This document shows, piece after piece, positions 8,213 through 16,825 of a stretch of 35,475 nucleotides of DNA (positions within the stretch are counted from its first letter, which is position 1; every line of letters begins with the position of its first letter). The notes beneath the pieces are model-generated. The model was not told where the DNA came from, made no database searches, and saw only the letters and a list, made by a program, of their open reading frames with translations. The position numbers were made by a program, and so were the translations under genes. The stretch comes from Aureococcus anophagefferens (Eukaryota; Sar; Pelagophyceae; Pelagomonadales; Pelagomonadaceae), in the NCBI RefSeq assembly GCF_000186865.1, contig NW_008705563.1:21938-57412 (forward strand), given 5' to 3'.

Positions 8213-9614
8213 ATGCCGACGCTGCGCAAGTCGGTGCAGATGAAGGTGGACCAGCTGCCCGCGGCCCTGCCGGGCGTCGGGCGGAATCCGAAGAAGGCGC
8301 AGCCGAAGAAGCAGGACACGTACCAGGTCGCCGAGCAGGACCAGGGCGTCATCTTCGCCGCCGCGGAGCGGGGCAACTGGGAGACGATCACGCGCATCTA
8401 CGACGCCCTGGAGCTCGAGCGCGAGCTCTCGGAGATGCCCTGCGAGCACCGCGTGAACCTGGCCACGCGCCTCAACGCCGTCCTGACCGTGTCGAAGGAG
8501 AAGCGCCGCGGCATCTTCGTCGCGGACGTCACGCCCATGGACGGGCCCGACGAGGCCAAGGGCCGCTTCGAGCGCGGGCGCAAGCTGCGGACGACGTCCG
8601 GGCGCGACGTGCAGGAGCGCGGCATCGAGGTGTCGGGGACCGGACGGACGGCGCTGCACATCGCCGCGCAGGCGCACGCGCCTTTGACCGTCGTCGAGGC
8701 GCTCATCAAGCTCCAGCCCTCGGCCGTGCGGAGCCGCGACAACGCGAGTTCGACGCCGCTCCACCTCGCCGCCGGCGGCGGCTTCTGCTTCGCGCGCGCC
8801 AAGGGGCAGTCCGTGCACCACGAGCACGTCAAGCCCGGCGTGCGAATCAAATCTTCAACTCGACTTCAATGTAAGCGTATTCGAATGTTTTGACACAAGC
8901 GCTTCCGCTGTGCTTCGAGAACTCGATGAGAGCACTCGATCCGTCCAAGAATCAGCCGAATCGACTTCGATGTGACCGAGCTCGAGAATTTCAAAGTTTG
9001 GTCGGGACGTCCCAAACCAGCGGTTGATTCCGGCACAGGTCAAGCCCGTCAACGAGAATAAGCGCGCGCGGAACATCATCTCCGCGCTCGTCGACGCGGC
9101 GCCGGAGCTCGCGTCGGCCGTCGACGAGCACAACCACACGCCCCTGGACGTCGCCGTCGCGAACCGCAAGTGGATGGCCGTGGAGCGGCTCGTCGAGGCC
9201 GCGCCGGCCTGCGTTAAAAGATCGGACGCGGCGCCCTTGCCGCTCTACGCCTCCGCGCTCGCCGGCGCGGCGCCGCCCCGGGTGCTGCGATGCCTCGAGG
9301 AGGCGCACCCGCGGAGCGACATGCCCCTGCCGTCGTTGGTGAAATGCAAGTTCTACGACGACGCGCTCAAAGCGGTCACGGAGGAGGCCGCGAAGCGCAA
9401 GGACGACCGCGACCGGCTCCCGCTCCACCTCGTCGCCGCGGACCCGGACGCGCCCGAGGCGCTGATCACCGCTTTACTCGAGGCCTTCCCCCAGGCGACG
9501 AACGCGAGGGACAAGGCCGGCTGGCTCCCGCTGCACGACAGCGCGCACGTCGGCGGGCCCTCGAAGCTCTACCGCTGCCACCACCACGAGCCGCCCCGGT
9601 TCCTGAACTTGTAG
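8213..9614 (+). CDS. Ankyrin-repeat protein, two exons split by an introner
   Basis: Exons 8213-8827 and 9039-9614 give 396 residues. The N-terminal 90 residues are basic then helical; ankyrin-type helix pairs follow. Exon 1 has TGRTALHIAAQAHAPLTVVE and STPLHLAAGGG; exon 2 has HNHTPLDVAVANRKWMAVE, RLPLHLVAADPDAPEALI and GWLPLHDSAHVGG. Ankyrin repeats bind partner proteins; no catalytic domain is present. The 211-bp intron is phase 0 and splicing restores HEH-VKPVNENK, whereas unspliced exon 1 stops at 8891-8893 inside the element. The stop at 9612-9614 lies 26 bp from the stop of the opposite-strand gene. The start ATG at 8213 follows an in-frame-clean A-rich leader (accattaacc) and sits 169 bp from the divergent gene's start at 8043. 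Confidence 0.82.
8828..9038 (-). mobile_element. Introner element 2, inverted relative to its gene
   Basis: This 211-bp intron is an 8-bp target copy (GTCAAGCC, 8828-8835) plus a 203-bp element (8836-9038). The second target copy starts exon 2 at 9039; identity between the two flanks runs 10 bases (GTCAAGCCCG). The element is the reverse complement of introner 1 and has exactly the same length, with 179 of 203 positions identical by hand count. Here the acceptor CACAG is the reverse complement of the element's left terminus (CTGTG), while the other terminus has decayed (CGGCGTG in place of CTGNG). The donor GT again comes from the target copy, so the element supplies a working intron in either direction. 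Confidence 0.9.
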
Positions 9615-9640
9615 AAAGCTGTTTAACGCGCGGGGGGGGC

Positions 9641-12600
9641 TCAGGGCGACCCGAGGAGCGTCTGCGCCTCGGGCGACCGCGCGGCTTTCCGGGTCCGTTT
9701 CCGCGATGCCGCGACGGCGACGATCGCGACGGCCGCCGCGGCCAAAAGCGCCGGCGCCGCCCAGGGCCCGGACGCCAACGACTCGCTCGACGCCGCGGCG
9801 AGGTCCGCCGGCGCGACCTTCTTCGAGGCCGTCGCGGAGTCGCGCGCGAGGACGCCGTGCTCGTCCTTGGGCGCCGACAGCCCCGCGTAGGCCAGCGCCT
9901 CCGGGGACACGAAGGTCGAGTCGCGCTGTTTCGAGGGCGCGGGCTCGACGGCGAAGTCCTCGGCCCCGGGGCCGATGGGATTCATGACTTGCCCCGTGAT
10001 CTGGGACGTCATCGTCGCGGCGACCTCGGCGGTCTTGTTCGCGCTCCAGGCGCACCAGTCGTCGAGGTCCAGGAAGAAGTTGGACCCGCTCTCCGTGACG
10101 ACCGTCGTGCCGTACTTCTTCACCGCGCGGCGGCACGCGGGGTCCGTGCGCGCCATGTCGTCGACGCAGCTCAGGCAGAACGCGTGCGTCGCGCACTCGC
10201 CGTCGATGTCCAACGCGTCGCCGACGGGCGCGTCGTCGAGGTCCGGCGGCAGGTCCATGGCCTTCTTCGGCGTCGTCGCGACGAAGGTGCCCGCGCAGAC
10301 GGCCTCGAGGTCTAAAAGCGCCTCCCAGGCGCAGATCAAGCCCCAGGACCGGCCCTTGTCGCTGTCGACGGCCGTGACGTTGCAGAGCTCGCCGTACTTG
10401 GGCGTCATCTCCATGCGGTGGCGGTACTCGGACTGGTAGTCGCTCAGGGAGCAGGCCGTCATGGAGCCGTAGAGGCCGTCGTCGTCGTAGCGGTCGCAGT
10501 CGGACGCGAGCTCGTCGACGTAGGCGTCGTTGCAGCACTCCCAGTCGCTGGGCGCGGCCGTCGACGGGACGAGCGTGGGCGGGTAGGTCGGCTGGGCCGT
10601 CGGCTTGTACGTCGACGGCGCGAGCGTCGACGGGCTCTTCGTGGGCATGTACGTCGTGGGCGCGTGGCTCGACGGCTCGACGGACGGCGCCTTGGACGGC
10701 GCGGCGGCGGCGTCGGCGCAGCAGATGACCGTCTTCGCCTCCTCGGCCTTGGCGCACGTCGTCTCCAGCGTGCCGCCCTGGGCCCGGACGGCCGCGTAGC
10801 CGCTCCGCCACGTGCTGTGCGCGCCCGTCGTGCCGTTGGCCACGGTCGGCGCCCGCTCGAGGGCCGTCGTGTCGGCGCACGTGTTCTCCTCCTCCATGTA
10901 GCAGCTCTCGCAGACGAAGGTCGTCCACGCGGGCGACGCGAGCAGCGTCTCGAACAACTCGCGGCCCGCGCCTTCCTTGGCCGCGCGCTCGATCTCGTGG
11001 AGCTCGCACATGCGCGCGCCCTTCTCCGTGCAGGCCGCCTTGGCGGCGAAGAAGGACGACTCCGTCGCGGCGCCCTTGGTCTGGCGCGTGGACGCGCAGA
11101 CGCCGTCGCCCGACGGCCCGCCGCCGCCGACGACCGGCAGGTAGGTCCAGCCTAGGTCCTCGCAGGACCGGTGGCTCGCCTCGGGCGGCGCGAGCGGCGC
11201 GCGGCGCGCGTCGTAGATGACGCTGCGCACGTCCGCGCGGTGGCCGCCGCGCTTCGTGTCCGCGAGCGACACGACGCGGAGGGCCCGGTTGTCCGTGTCC
11301 GCGAGGAGCACGCTGTCGCCGTCGACGATGGACACGTCGTGGAGCCGCGACAGGTGCGCGACGCCCGCGTGGCCGTCGAGCCAGCCGCTACCGGACGCGT
11401 CGTTGCCCGAGAGCACGCGGCACGGCGACGCGCCGACGTCCTTCCACGACACCGCGGGCACGTCGTCGAAGTCCGCGTCGTCGTCGGACGCGCCCTTCTT
11501 CGACGACTTGGCGTCGTCGTCGTCCTCGGAGGACTTGCTGCTCTTTTTGGAATCGTCGTCGTCCTCGGAGGACTTGCTGCTCTTCTTGGAATCGTCGTCG
11601 TCCTCGGAGGACTTGCTGCTCTTCTTCGAGGAAGCGTCGTCGTCCTCGGAGGACTTGCTGCTCTTCTTCGAGGAAGCGTCGTCGTCCTCGGAGGACTTGT
11701 CGCTCTTCTTCGAGGAAGCGTCGTCGTCCTCGGAGGACTTGTCGCTCTTCTTCGAAGACGAGGCGGCGTCGTCGTCGGCGGCGTCGTCGCCGTCGGACGA
11801 CTTGGACTTGAGGCGCCGCGCGCCGTCGTCGTCGTCGCCGTCGGACGACTTCTTGTTCTTCTTCACCGCGGAGGAGTCGTCGTCGTCGTCGGCCGCCTTG
11901 GCGGCGCTGTCCGTCTTGTCGTCCTCGATCATGTCGTCGTCGGCGACGCCCTTCTTGTGGTGCACGACGCTCGACGCGTCGTCGTCGTCGACGACGGTCG
12001 CGACGACGTCGTACGAGTAGGAGAACGCGTCGACGGCGCCGTCCGTCGCGTTGGCGGCGGCGGCGGCGATGTCCTCGTAGGAGTAGGAGTAGGCGTCGGC
12101 GGCGTCCTGGCGCTCGTCGCGGCGCTTCTCCTTGGCCGTCTCCGCGACGGGCGCCGCCGTCGGCGTCGCCGTCGGCGCGTAGGACGGCGCGTACTCGTAG
12201 CCGTCGACGAGCTCCGCCCGCAGCGCGTTCGGCAGCTCCAACAGGAGACTCCCCCGGTCGTCGCGGTACGCCGCCACGAGGAGCGTGCGGTTGTTCGTCG
12301 GGTCCCAGGTCGCCGCGTGGAACTCCGCTCCCTTGCCACTGCACGTCTCCGGCACGTCGACGCGCTGCTTCAACCGGCCGTCGGCCGTCGCCAGCACGGA
12401 GACGCCGTGGCTCTCCGTGGTCACGAGCAGGGACCGCTCGTCGGGGAGGAGCTGGAGGCCCTGGCACTTGTCGCAGTCCGCGAAAGCGCTCACCGCGATG
12501 GCCGCGCCCGCGGGGAGCCGCCCGTCGACCGCGCCCGTGCCGATCTTCCAGATCTTGCCGTTGGCGTGGTCCGCGGCGTAGGCCGTCGCGCCGTCGCTCG

Positions 12601-13009
12601 TGAGCACGAGGTCCCGCAGGGTCCCGAAGCTCGCGTCGACGGTCGCCTCCACCGTCGCGGACGCGAGGCCGAAATCCTCGGAGCTCGCGAGCGACGCCCG
12701 GAGCGGCCGCGGCAGGTAGACGCGGTAGAGCTTCGACGCCTCCTCGGACGCCGCCAGCGCGAAGGCGCACGTGTCGCAGGACGCGACGGCGGACACGGAC
12801 ACGGCGCCCTCGCGCGAGTTGGGCTCCGTGTCGAAGACGCGCCGCTCCACCAAACCGCCGTACTGCAGATCGACGAGCGCGAGACCGTCCAGGTTCGAGT
12901 CGGCGACGAGCGCGAGCTTCGAGTTCACGCTCCAGAGGCCGTTGGGCCCGCGCCCGGCGCCCCGGGCGCCCAGGACGAGCCCGAGGCAGAGCGACGCGCG
13001 CCGCCCCAT
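9641..13009 (-). CDS. Large type I surface protein: beta-propeller-like repeats, acidic Lys/Ser/Asp repeats, PT-rich linker, C-terminal TM
   Basis: The 1122-residue single-exon gene starts with a signal peptide (MGRRASLCLGLVLGARG). Residues about 25-270 look like NHL/SMP-30-type propeller blades (LALVADSNLDGLALVDL, LVLTSDGATAYAADHANGKIW, LLVTTESHGVSVL). A long low-complexity region of Asp runs, SYSYE motifs and six tandem 12-14-residue units of the KSSEDDDASSKK type follows. Another blade-like piece (SIVDGDSVLLADTDNRALRVV) comes next, then a Cys-rich part with GARMCELHEIE, a PT-rich linker (PTKSPSTLAPSTYKPTAQPT), a second Cys-rich domain, and a C-terminal TM (about 1082-1104) with a basic tail. 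The Ser residues sit in acidic contexts typical of casein-kinase-type phosphosites. A role at the cell surface, perhaps in adhesion or ion binding, is inferred; no enzyme motif is visible. Confidence 0.8.
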   Translation of the reverse strand: MGRRASLCLGLVLGARGAGRGPNGLWSVNSKLALVADSNLDGLALVDLQYGGLVERRVFDTEPNSREGAVSVSAVASCDTCAFALAASEEASKLYRVYLPRPLRASLASSEDFGLASATVEATVDASFGTLRDLVLTSDGATAYAADHANGKIWKIGTGAVDGRLPAGAAIAVSAFADCDKCQGLQLLPDERSLLVTTESHGVSVLATADGRLKQRVDVPETCSGKGAEFHAATWDPTNNRTLLVAAYRDDRGSLLLELPNALRAELVDGYEYAPSYAPTATPTAAPVAETAKEKRRDERQDAADAYSYSYEDIAAAAANATDGAVDAFSYSYDVVATVVDDDDASSVVHHKKGVADDDMIEDDKTDSAAKAADDDDDSSAVKKNKKSSDGDDDDGARRLKSKSSDGDDAADDDAASSSKKSDKSSEDDDASSKKSDKSSEDDDASSKKSSKSSEDDDASSKKSSKSSEDDDDSKKSSKSSEDDDDSKKSSKSSEDDDDAKSSKKGASDDDADFDDVPAVSWKDVGASPCRVLSGNDASGSGWLDGHAGVAHLSRLHDVSIVDGDSVLLADTDNRALRVVSLADTKRGGHRADVRSVIYDARRAPLAPPEASHRSCEDLGWTYLPVVGGGGPSGDGVCASTRQTKGAATESSFFAAKAACTEKGARMCELHEIERAAKEGAGRELFETLLASPAWTTFVCESCYMEEENTCADTTALERAPTVANGTTGAHSTWRSGYAAVRAQGGTLETTCAKAEEAKTVICCADAAAAPSKAPSVEPSSHAPTTYMPTKSPSTLAPSTYKPTAQPTYPPTLVPSTAAPSDWECCNDAYVDELASDCDRYDDDGLYGSMTACSLSDYQSEYRHRMEMTPKYGELCNVTAVDSDKGRSWGLICAWEALLDLEAVCAGTFVATTPKKAMDLPPDLDDAPVGDALDIDGECATHAFCLSCVDDMARTDPACRRAVKKYGTTVVTESGSNFFLDLDDWCAWSANKTAEVAATMTSQITGQVMNPIGPGAEDFAVEPAPSKQRDSTFVSPEALAYAGLSAPKDEHGVLARDSATASKKVAPADLAAASSESLASGPWAAPALLAAAAVAIVAVAASRKRTRKAARSPEAQTLLGSP
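11512..11765. repeat. Coding minisatellite of 36-42 bp units (KSSEDDD repeats)
   Basis: About six tandem units, each built on the plus-strand core gtcgtcctcggaggacttg followed by ctgctcttctt or a variant, encode 12-14-residue blocks of the gene above. Unit length falls from 42 to 36-39 bp toward the protein's C-terminal side. Flanking (GTC)n/(GAC)n runs extend the low-complexity zone to about 11460-12020. Length differences between strains would be expected. Confidence 0.85.
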
Positions 13010-13222
13010 CGCGCCTCCCGCTTTGTCACTTAAAACAGAGATACGAAGATTTCTTGGAGCCAGAGCCGGACTTTGATTTCTGACTCGGCGAGCCGGCCCC
13101 AGGTCAAGTCCCCCGATCCCGGGATGGCTCGGAACACGCTCGAGCTCTAGCTTCGGTGCTTTAGGCGGCGCCGCGCGCGGAACGTGCGCGCGGCGGACGT
13201 CCGCGGGCGGGCGGGCGGCGGC
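13010..13222. other. Intergenic spacer
   Basis: The 213 bp between the start of the surface-protein gene (-) and the stop of the Sds3-like gene (-) must contain the surface-protein promoter. The stretch 13020-13080 is AT-richer than its surroundings. I see no gene or named motif. Confidence 0.4.
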
Positions 13223-14084
13223 CTACTCCGCCTCGTCCTTCTTGCGCTTCGTGCCGCCGTTGGCGACGGGCTCGCCCTGGGCCTGCACGGCGCTCGCGAT
13301 GGCGACGAAGTCGTCGAGCATCTCCGCCTCCGTGAGGCCCTGGTCGAGGAGGAGCGTCGCGGGCGTCTGCGGCCCGCGCGTCCGCGCCGCGCCGCGCCGC
13401 GGCCCGCGCTCGTCGTCCTTCGCGTCGCGCGACCGCAGGTTGCGCGTCGCGTGGACGCGCGTCGGGTCCTCGATGCCCTCGGCGCGCGCCTTGGCCGACG
13501 CGAGCTGGTCCACGATCTTCTCCTCCGCGGCGTCGAGCCTCCGCCGCATCTCGCGGCCCGAGACCTCGATCTCGTGGTCGTGGAGCCGGTCCAGCGTCGC
13601 GAGCTCCGCCTCGTAGTCCCGCGTCGCGCGCGCGATCTGCGCGGGGAGGCGCGGTTCGGGGGGGCAATTGGGGGAAAGAGCGGCTCGAGCGCCGTTCGAG
13701 CGTCGCGGTAGGTAGAGTTGCATGGGACGCGGCGCGCGCGCCCGCGCGTCCCGCGTGTCGTCGAGGACCTTGACGCGCGCGACGAGCTCCGGGTGCGTGC
13801 CGTCCTCGATCGTCGCTGCCTCCTCGTCCAGTTGCTTCAACGCGTAATCGTAGGCCATAACCTGCCGTTCGAGCTTCTCCTTCGATACCTGCGGGAGGCA
13901 CTCGAATCGCGCGCAATGAAGTTGGGGCGCGCGCGCGTGGCGGGCGACGATGGGGTGCCGCAGGGACGGTTGCGAGTGCAGGGGCCCGCGGGCGCGGGTC
14001 TGGCAGGTTTCGCGCGCGAGCGAGGCCAGTTGGAACGCGTTTGCTCACCTTCACGCTAATGTGGCCGTTCTGAGGCTCGCCCAT
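13223..14084 (-). CDS. Sds3/SUDS3-like subunit of a SIN3 histone deacetylase complex
   Basis: Sds3 family proteins join the SIN3 co-repressor and stimulate its histone deacetylase. Exon 1 is tiny (14084-14049, MGEPQNGHISVK); a 160-bp GTGAGC...GCAG intron (14048-13889) follows; exon 2 starts VSKEKLERQV. Family landmarks appear in the right order: EEAATIEDGTHPELVARVKVLDD (human SUDS3 has a QLQEGT...RMKKLDQ segment here), a charged coiled coil (YEAELATLDRLHDHEIEVSG), RNLRSRD (RKLRRR in SUDS3), LLLDQGLTEAEMLDDF (LNYLLTDEQIMEDL in SUDS3), and a basic nuclear tail TKRKKDE. Between TRDAR and IARATRDY an in-frame insert at 13637-13741 reads like intron, ends in GCGCAG, but would need a GC donor. With it the protein has 233 residues, without it 198. 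Family call is by motif order from memory. Confidence 0.72.
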
Positions 14085-14905
14085 GTCGACGGCGCGCAAT
14101 TCGATGGGCGATACCCCCGCAGATGACAGCCGTCGGCACTCGAGGTGCTGAGAGTGCAGGCGCTAGTGAGGCGCGCTCATCGACGCGGCTCGCAAAGCAC
14201 CTACTCTCTCTCTCTCTCCTCAGCTCCACAGTGCTGCACCTACAGCGGCAAGTTATCGGCACGTTCGGCCGGCGCAGCGCTCCGGTTCGAGGCGCTGGCC
14301 GAGCCGTGAGCGCCCCCGCGATGGCTGCGTCGCGACCCCCTTCGTCGCGAGGGGGGAGGGATCCGCTGCCGCCCGCTCCGCCTCGACTCGGAGCCGCTCG
14401 CTCTGCCGGCCGCCGCGCACGCGTCGCGATCGCGTCGCCGTGCCCATACTCACCCTTGGGACGGGGACGAAAGTTTGGACGCTGGTGCGCACAGAAGTAG
14501 TCGTGCTCGTGGTGCTTGCAGACCGTTCCGTGGGGGGGGGTGCGGCTTCGGTCAGTGTCCCGACCACATGATGATCCGAGTCGTCTGCTTGTACGTGGGC
14601 AAGGAGACTCTCGATGCGTGGCACAGGATGGTGGGTCCTTGGAATACTTTTCTGCAGGATTGTAGGAAGAGATGTGGTTATTTCGTGCATTCTAAGCACG
14701 CATTCATCGAGCGCGTTAACTAAAATCCAAACGAACCACACAGAGACGAACGCGTGCTTGTGCATGGCGACGCCGGAGGACATGCCGTAGAATAGCTGGA
14801 CACGCGACCCGTCGGGCTTGACGACGCCGTCGCCGACCGACTCGTCCGTGCCCGAGAAGAGGCCGCCCGTCAGCGATCGCGGGCGCGGCCCCGCTTCAAA
14901 CGAAG
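14085..14905. other. Gene-poor stretch with a gene relic and a CT run
   Basis: About 820 bp with no intact gene I can support. It holds a (CT)8 run at 14204-14219, an AT-richer part at 14570-14740, and the GMP reductase fragment listed separately. Short ORFs on both strands here show no recognisable domain. One of them, on the plus strand at about 14570-14721 (reads ETLDAWHRMVGPWNTFLQDC), has less biased composition and could be an unrecognised fragment. The promoter of the Sec1-like gene must lie at its right end. Confidence 0.5.
14751..14867 (-). pseudogene. Fragment of a GMP reductase gene
   Basis: The minus strand reads GGLFSGTDESVGDG, then KPDGSRVQLFYGMSS, then GVAMHKHA, 39 residues in one frame. 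This matches the GMP reductase segment that follows the catalytic core (family pattern LGGMxAGHDES...KLFYGMSSEMAMKKYA), and fits it better than IMP dehydrogenase, which lacks LFYGMSS. The conserved sequence before it (GADFVM) and after it (GGVAEYRASEG) is absent on both sides, and no splice sites that would join it to further exons are evident. GMP reductase deaminates GMP to IMP, but this piece is far too short to be active, so it is called a relic. A misassembled exon remains possible. Confidence 0.65.
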
Positions 14906-16816
14906 ATGGATGCAGCCAAGTGCCGCAGACGCGGCGCGCGCCGCGCCATGATGAACGTCGCGAAGCTCGCGCTCGAGCCGCTGGCGCGCCTCCTGCGCCG
15001 GGAGCAACAAACGAACAAAGAGGTCCACCTCGTGCTCGACGACGGCGCGCAGGAGGTCCTGCGGTGGTCCGGCGGCGTCGAGGGCGCCGTCGCCGACCTC
15101 GGCGTCGCGAGCGTGCGCGCGCTGCCCGCCGCCGGCGAGCCGTGCCCCTGCGACGGCTCCGTCGTCGTCGTCGCGCTCTGCGACGCCTTCGACGCGAAGC
15201 GCTGCGCCGCCTTCGCGGCCGCGGCGCGCGCCGTCGTCGCCGCGAGCTCGGCCGCGGACGCGGCGGCCGCGCGCGACCGCTTCGGAAGCGACGGCGCGGT
15301 CGTCGTGGAGGAGGCGCCGCTCCTCTTCAGCGCGCCCTTCGGCGGCGGCGACGACGCGCTGCCCCAGTTCTTCGCGCTCGCGGACGCGACGTCCGCGCGC
15401 TGCTTCCCCGTGCTCCCGTGGGACGTCGCCGCGGACCCGGAGCGGTGGCGCGCGGACGACGTCGACGACGTGTCGCGGGCGCGGCTCAAGCACCTGGCCA
15501 CGCGCGTCGCCGACGCGACGCGGGCCCTGCGCCTCGACGCGTCGAAGAACGCGTGGAGTTTGGGGCGGACGTCCGCGCTCGTGGGGCAGGCGCTCGCGCT
15601 CCGCCTCGAGGCGCACGCGGAGCGGTCGCCGCTGCCGCTCCCCAGGGCGGCGCTCGTGCTCGTGGACCGCACGGCGGACCTCGCCGCGGCCTGCGCCGCG
15701 TCGCCGGCCTGCGTCGACCGCGCGCTGCGGTACCTGCCGCGCGCGGCGCCGCGGTCCGCGGACGTGGCGCTGGGAGCTGGGGACGAAGGAACCAAAGCCG
15801 GCGCGCCGCTCTCGGCCGTGGAGAACCTGCGCACGCTCTACGGTATCACCCCGAGCCTCGCGGCCGGCGACCGGCGGCTGGTTCGTTCTCTCGCGGCGGC
15901 GAAGGAGAACGACGCGGCGCTCGAGCTCATCGCGGCCGCGGCGAACGCGCGCTGCAGAGCCGCGGGCAAGCCCCCGCCGCGGCCCAAGCCCGGCCGCGGC
16001 AAGGGCGCCGAGGCCACGGAGCAGCTCAAGGCGCTCCTCGCGCCGCCGGCGCCGCCCGGGGCCGCGCGGCCCGCGTGGGGCGGCGGCGCCGCGGCGTCCG
16101 CGGCCGTCGCCGTCGACGTCGAGGACCTCGCCGCGGCGGCCTTCTGCTGCGTCGAGGCGACGCAGCGCACGCGCAAGGGCGGGCCTTTGGAGCACGTGCT
16201 CGCGCTCCAGACGCTCGTGGGTCGGCTGGCCGACGCGTCGGACGCGGGCCTCGAGGAGCTCCTGTCCGTCGTCGCCGAGGCCGCCGCGCGCGCGAAGCTG
16301 CCGGCCCTGGACGCGCTGGCCGTCGCCGTCCAGGCCGCGGCGCGCTGCGGCGTTCCGGGGGGCGCGCCGCGCGCGCTCGACGCGCTCGCGGCGTGCGTCG
16401 GCGCAGAGAGGCGCCGCGAGCTCGACCGGTTGCCGGCGCTCGCGGCGCTCGCGGCCGCGCTGCCGCCCCGGCCCGCGGGCCCGGCGTCTACGCGCCTCGG
16501 CGCCGTCGTCGAGGCCGCGCTCGCGGGCGCCGAGGACCACGGCCTGGCGCCCGTGGGCGGCGAACTCGCGACGTTCGGCGCGGCGGCCGCGGGCGCGTTG
16601 GGCATCGGCCGCTTCCTCAAGGCCAACCAGGCCGCGCGGCGCGTCGGCGACGGCGCCGAGGTCCTCGTCTTCTTCGTCATCGGCGGGCTGACCCTCGCGG
16701 AGCTGCGGGACGTCGGCGACGTCCTTTCGCGCCACCCGGGCAAACGCGTCGTCTTGGGGTCCACGGGCCTCGCGACGGCCGACGCCGTCGCCGCGCGCCT
16801 CTTCCCCGGCTTTTAG
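14906..16816 (+). CDS. Sec1/Munc18 family protein (SCFD2-like)
   Basis: SM proteins bind SNAREs and control vesicle fusion. The 636-residue, very Ala-rich product shows two family landmarks: LVLVDRTADLAAA near residue 250, corresponding to the Sec1 LILDRxxDL segment, and the C-terminal pattern EVLVFFVIGGLTLAELRDV followed by KRVVLGSTGLATADAVAARL, corresponding to the family pattern vFvvGGvTyaElR...GST.iltp..fl. Spacing between them suits an SM protein of about 600 residues. The divergent centre is more like the SCFD2 branch than Sec1, Sly1 or Vps33, but that assignment is tentative. The ATG at 14906 is taken; one at 14948 (MMNVAKLALEPL) is also possible. The stop is 9 bp from that of the opposite-strand transporter gene. 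Confidence 0.65.
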   Translation: MDAAKCRRRGARRAMMNVAKLALEPLARLLRREQQTNKEVHLVLDDGAQEVLRWSGGVEGAVADLGVASVRALPAAGEPCPCDGSVVVVALCDAFDAKRCAAFAAAARAVVAASSAADAAAARDRFGSDGAVVVEEAPLLFSAPFGGGDDALPQFFALADATSARCFPVLPWDVAADPERWRADDVDDVSRARLKHLATRVADATRALRLDASKNAWSLGRTSALVGQALALRLEAHAERSPLPLPRAALVLVDRTADLAAACAASPACVDRALRYLPRAAPRSADVALGAGDEGTKAGAPLSAVENLRTLYGITPSLAAGDRRLVRSLAAAKENDAALELIAAAANARCRAAGKPPPRPKPGRGKGAEATEQLKALLAPPAPPGAARPAWGGGAAASAAVAVDVEDLAAAAFCCVEATQRTRKGGPLEHVLALQTLVGRLADASDAGLEELLSVVAEAAARAKLPALDALAVAVQAAARCGVPGGAPRALDALAACVGAERRRELDRLPALAALAAALPPRPAGPASTRLGAVVEAALAGAEDHGLAPVGGELATFGAAAAGALGIGRFLKANQAARRVGDGAEVLVFFVIGGLTLAELRDVGDVLSRHPGKRVVLGSTGLATADAVAARLFPGF

Positions 16817-16825
16817 AGAAAAACT

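Noticed and set aside
8855..9169. Minus-strand ORF containing INRWFGTSRPNFEIL, also readable at the end of exon 1 of the coiled-coil gene
   Set aside because: The shared peptide comes from reading the introner body as protein; it is removed by splicing and is not a conserved protein domain.
13889..14048. 160-bp intron of the Sds3-like gene as a fourth introner
   Set aside because: Its boundaries (GTGAGCAA versus GTATCGAA) match in only 4 of 8 bases, and a short CTTCATTG...ATTCGAG resemblance to the introner lies at the wrong end. It is treated as an ordinary intron.
14123..14500. Small plus-strand ORF in the gene-poor stretch
   Set aside because: No domain, spans a CT run, and its composition fits random GC-rich sequence.
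14870..16735. Long minus-strand ORF opposite the Sec1-like gene
   Set aside because: Composition is Arg/Ala repeats with no motif, while the plus strand has recognisable Sec1 landmarks.
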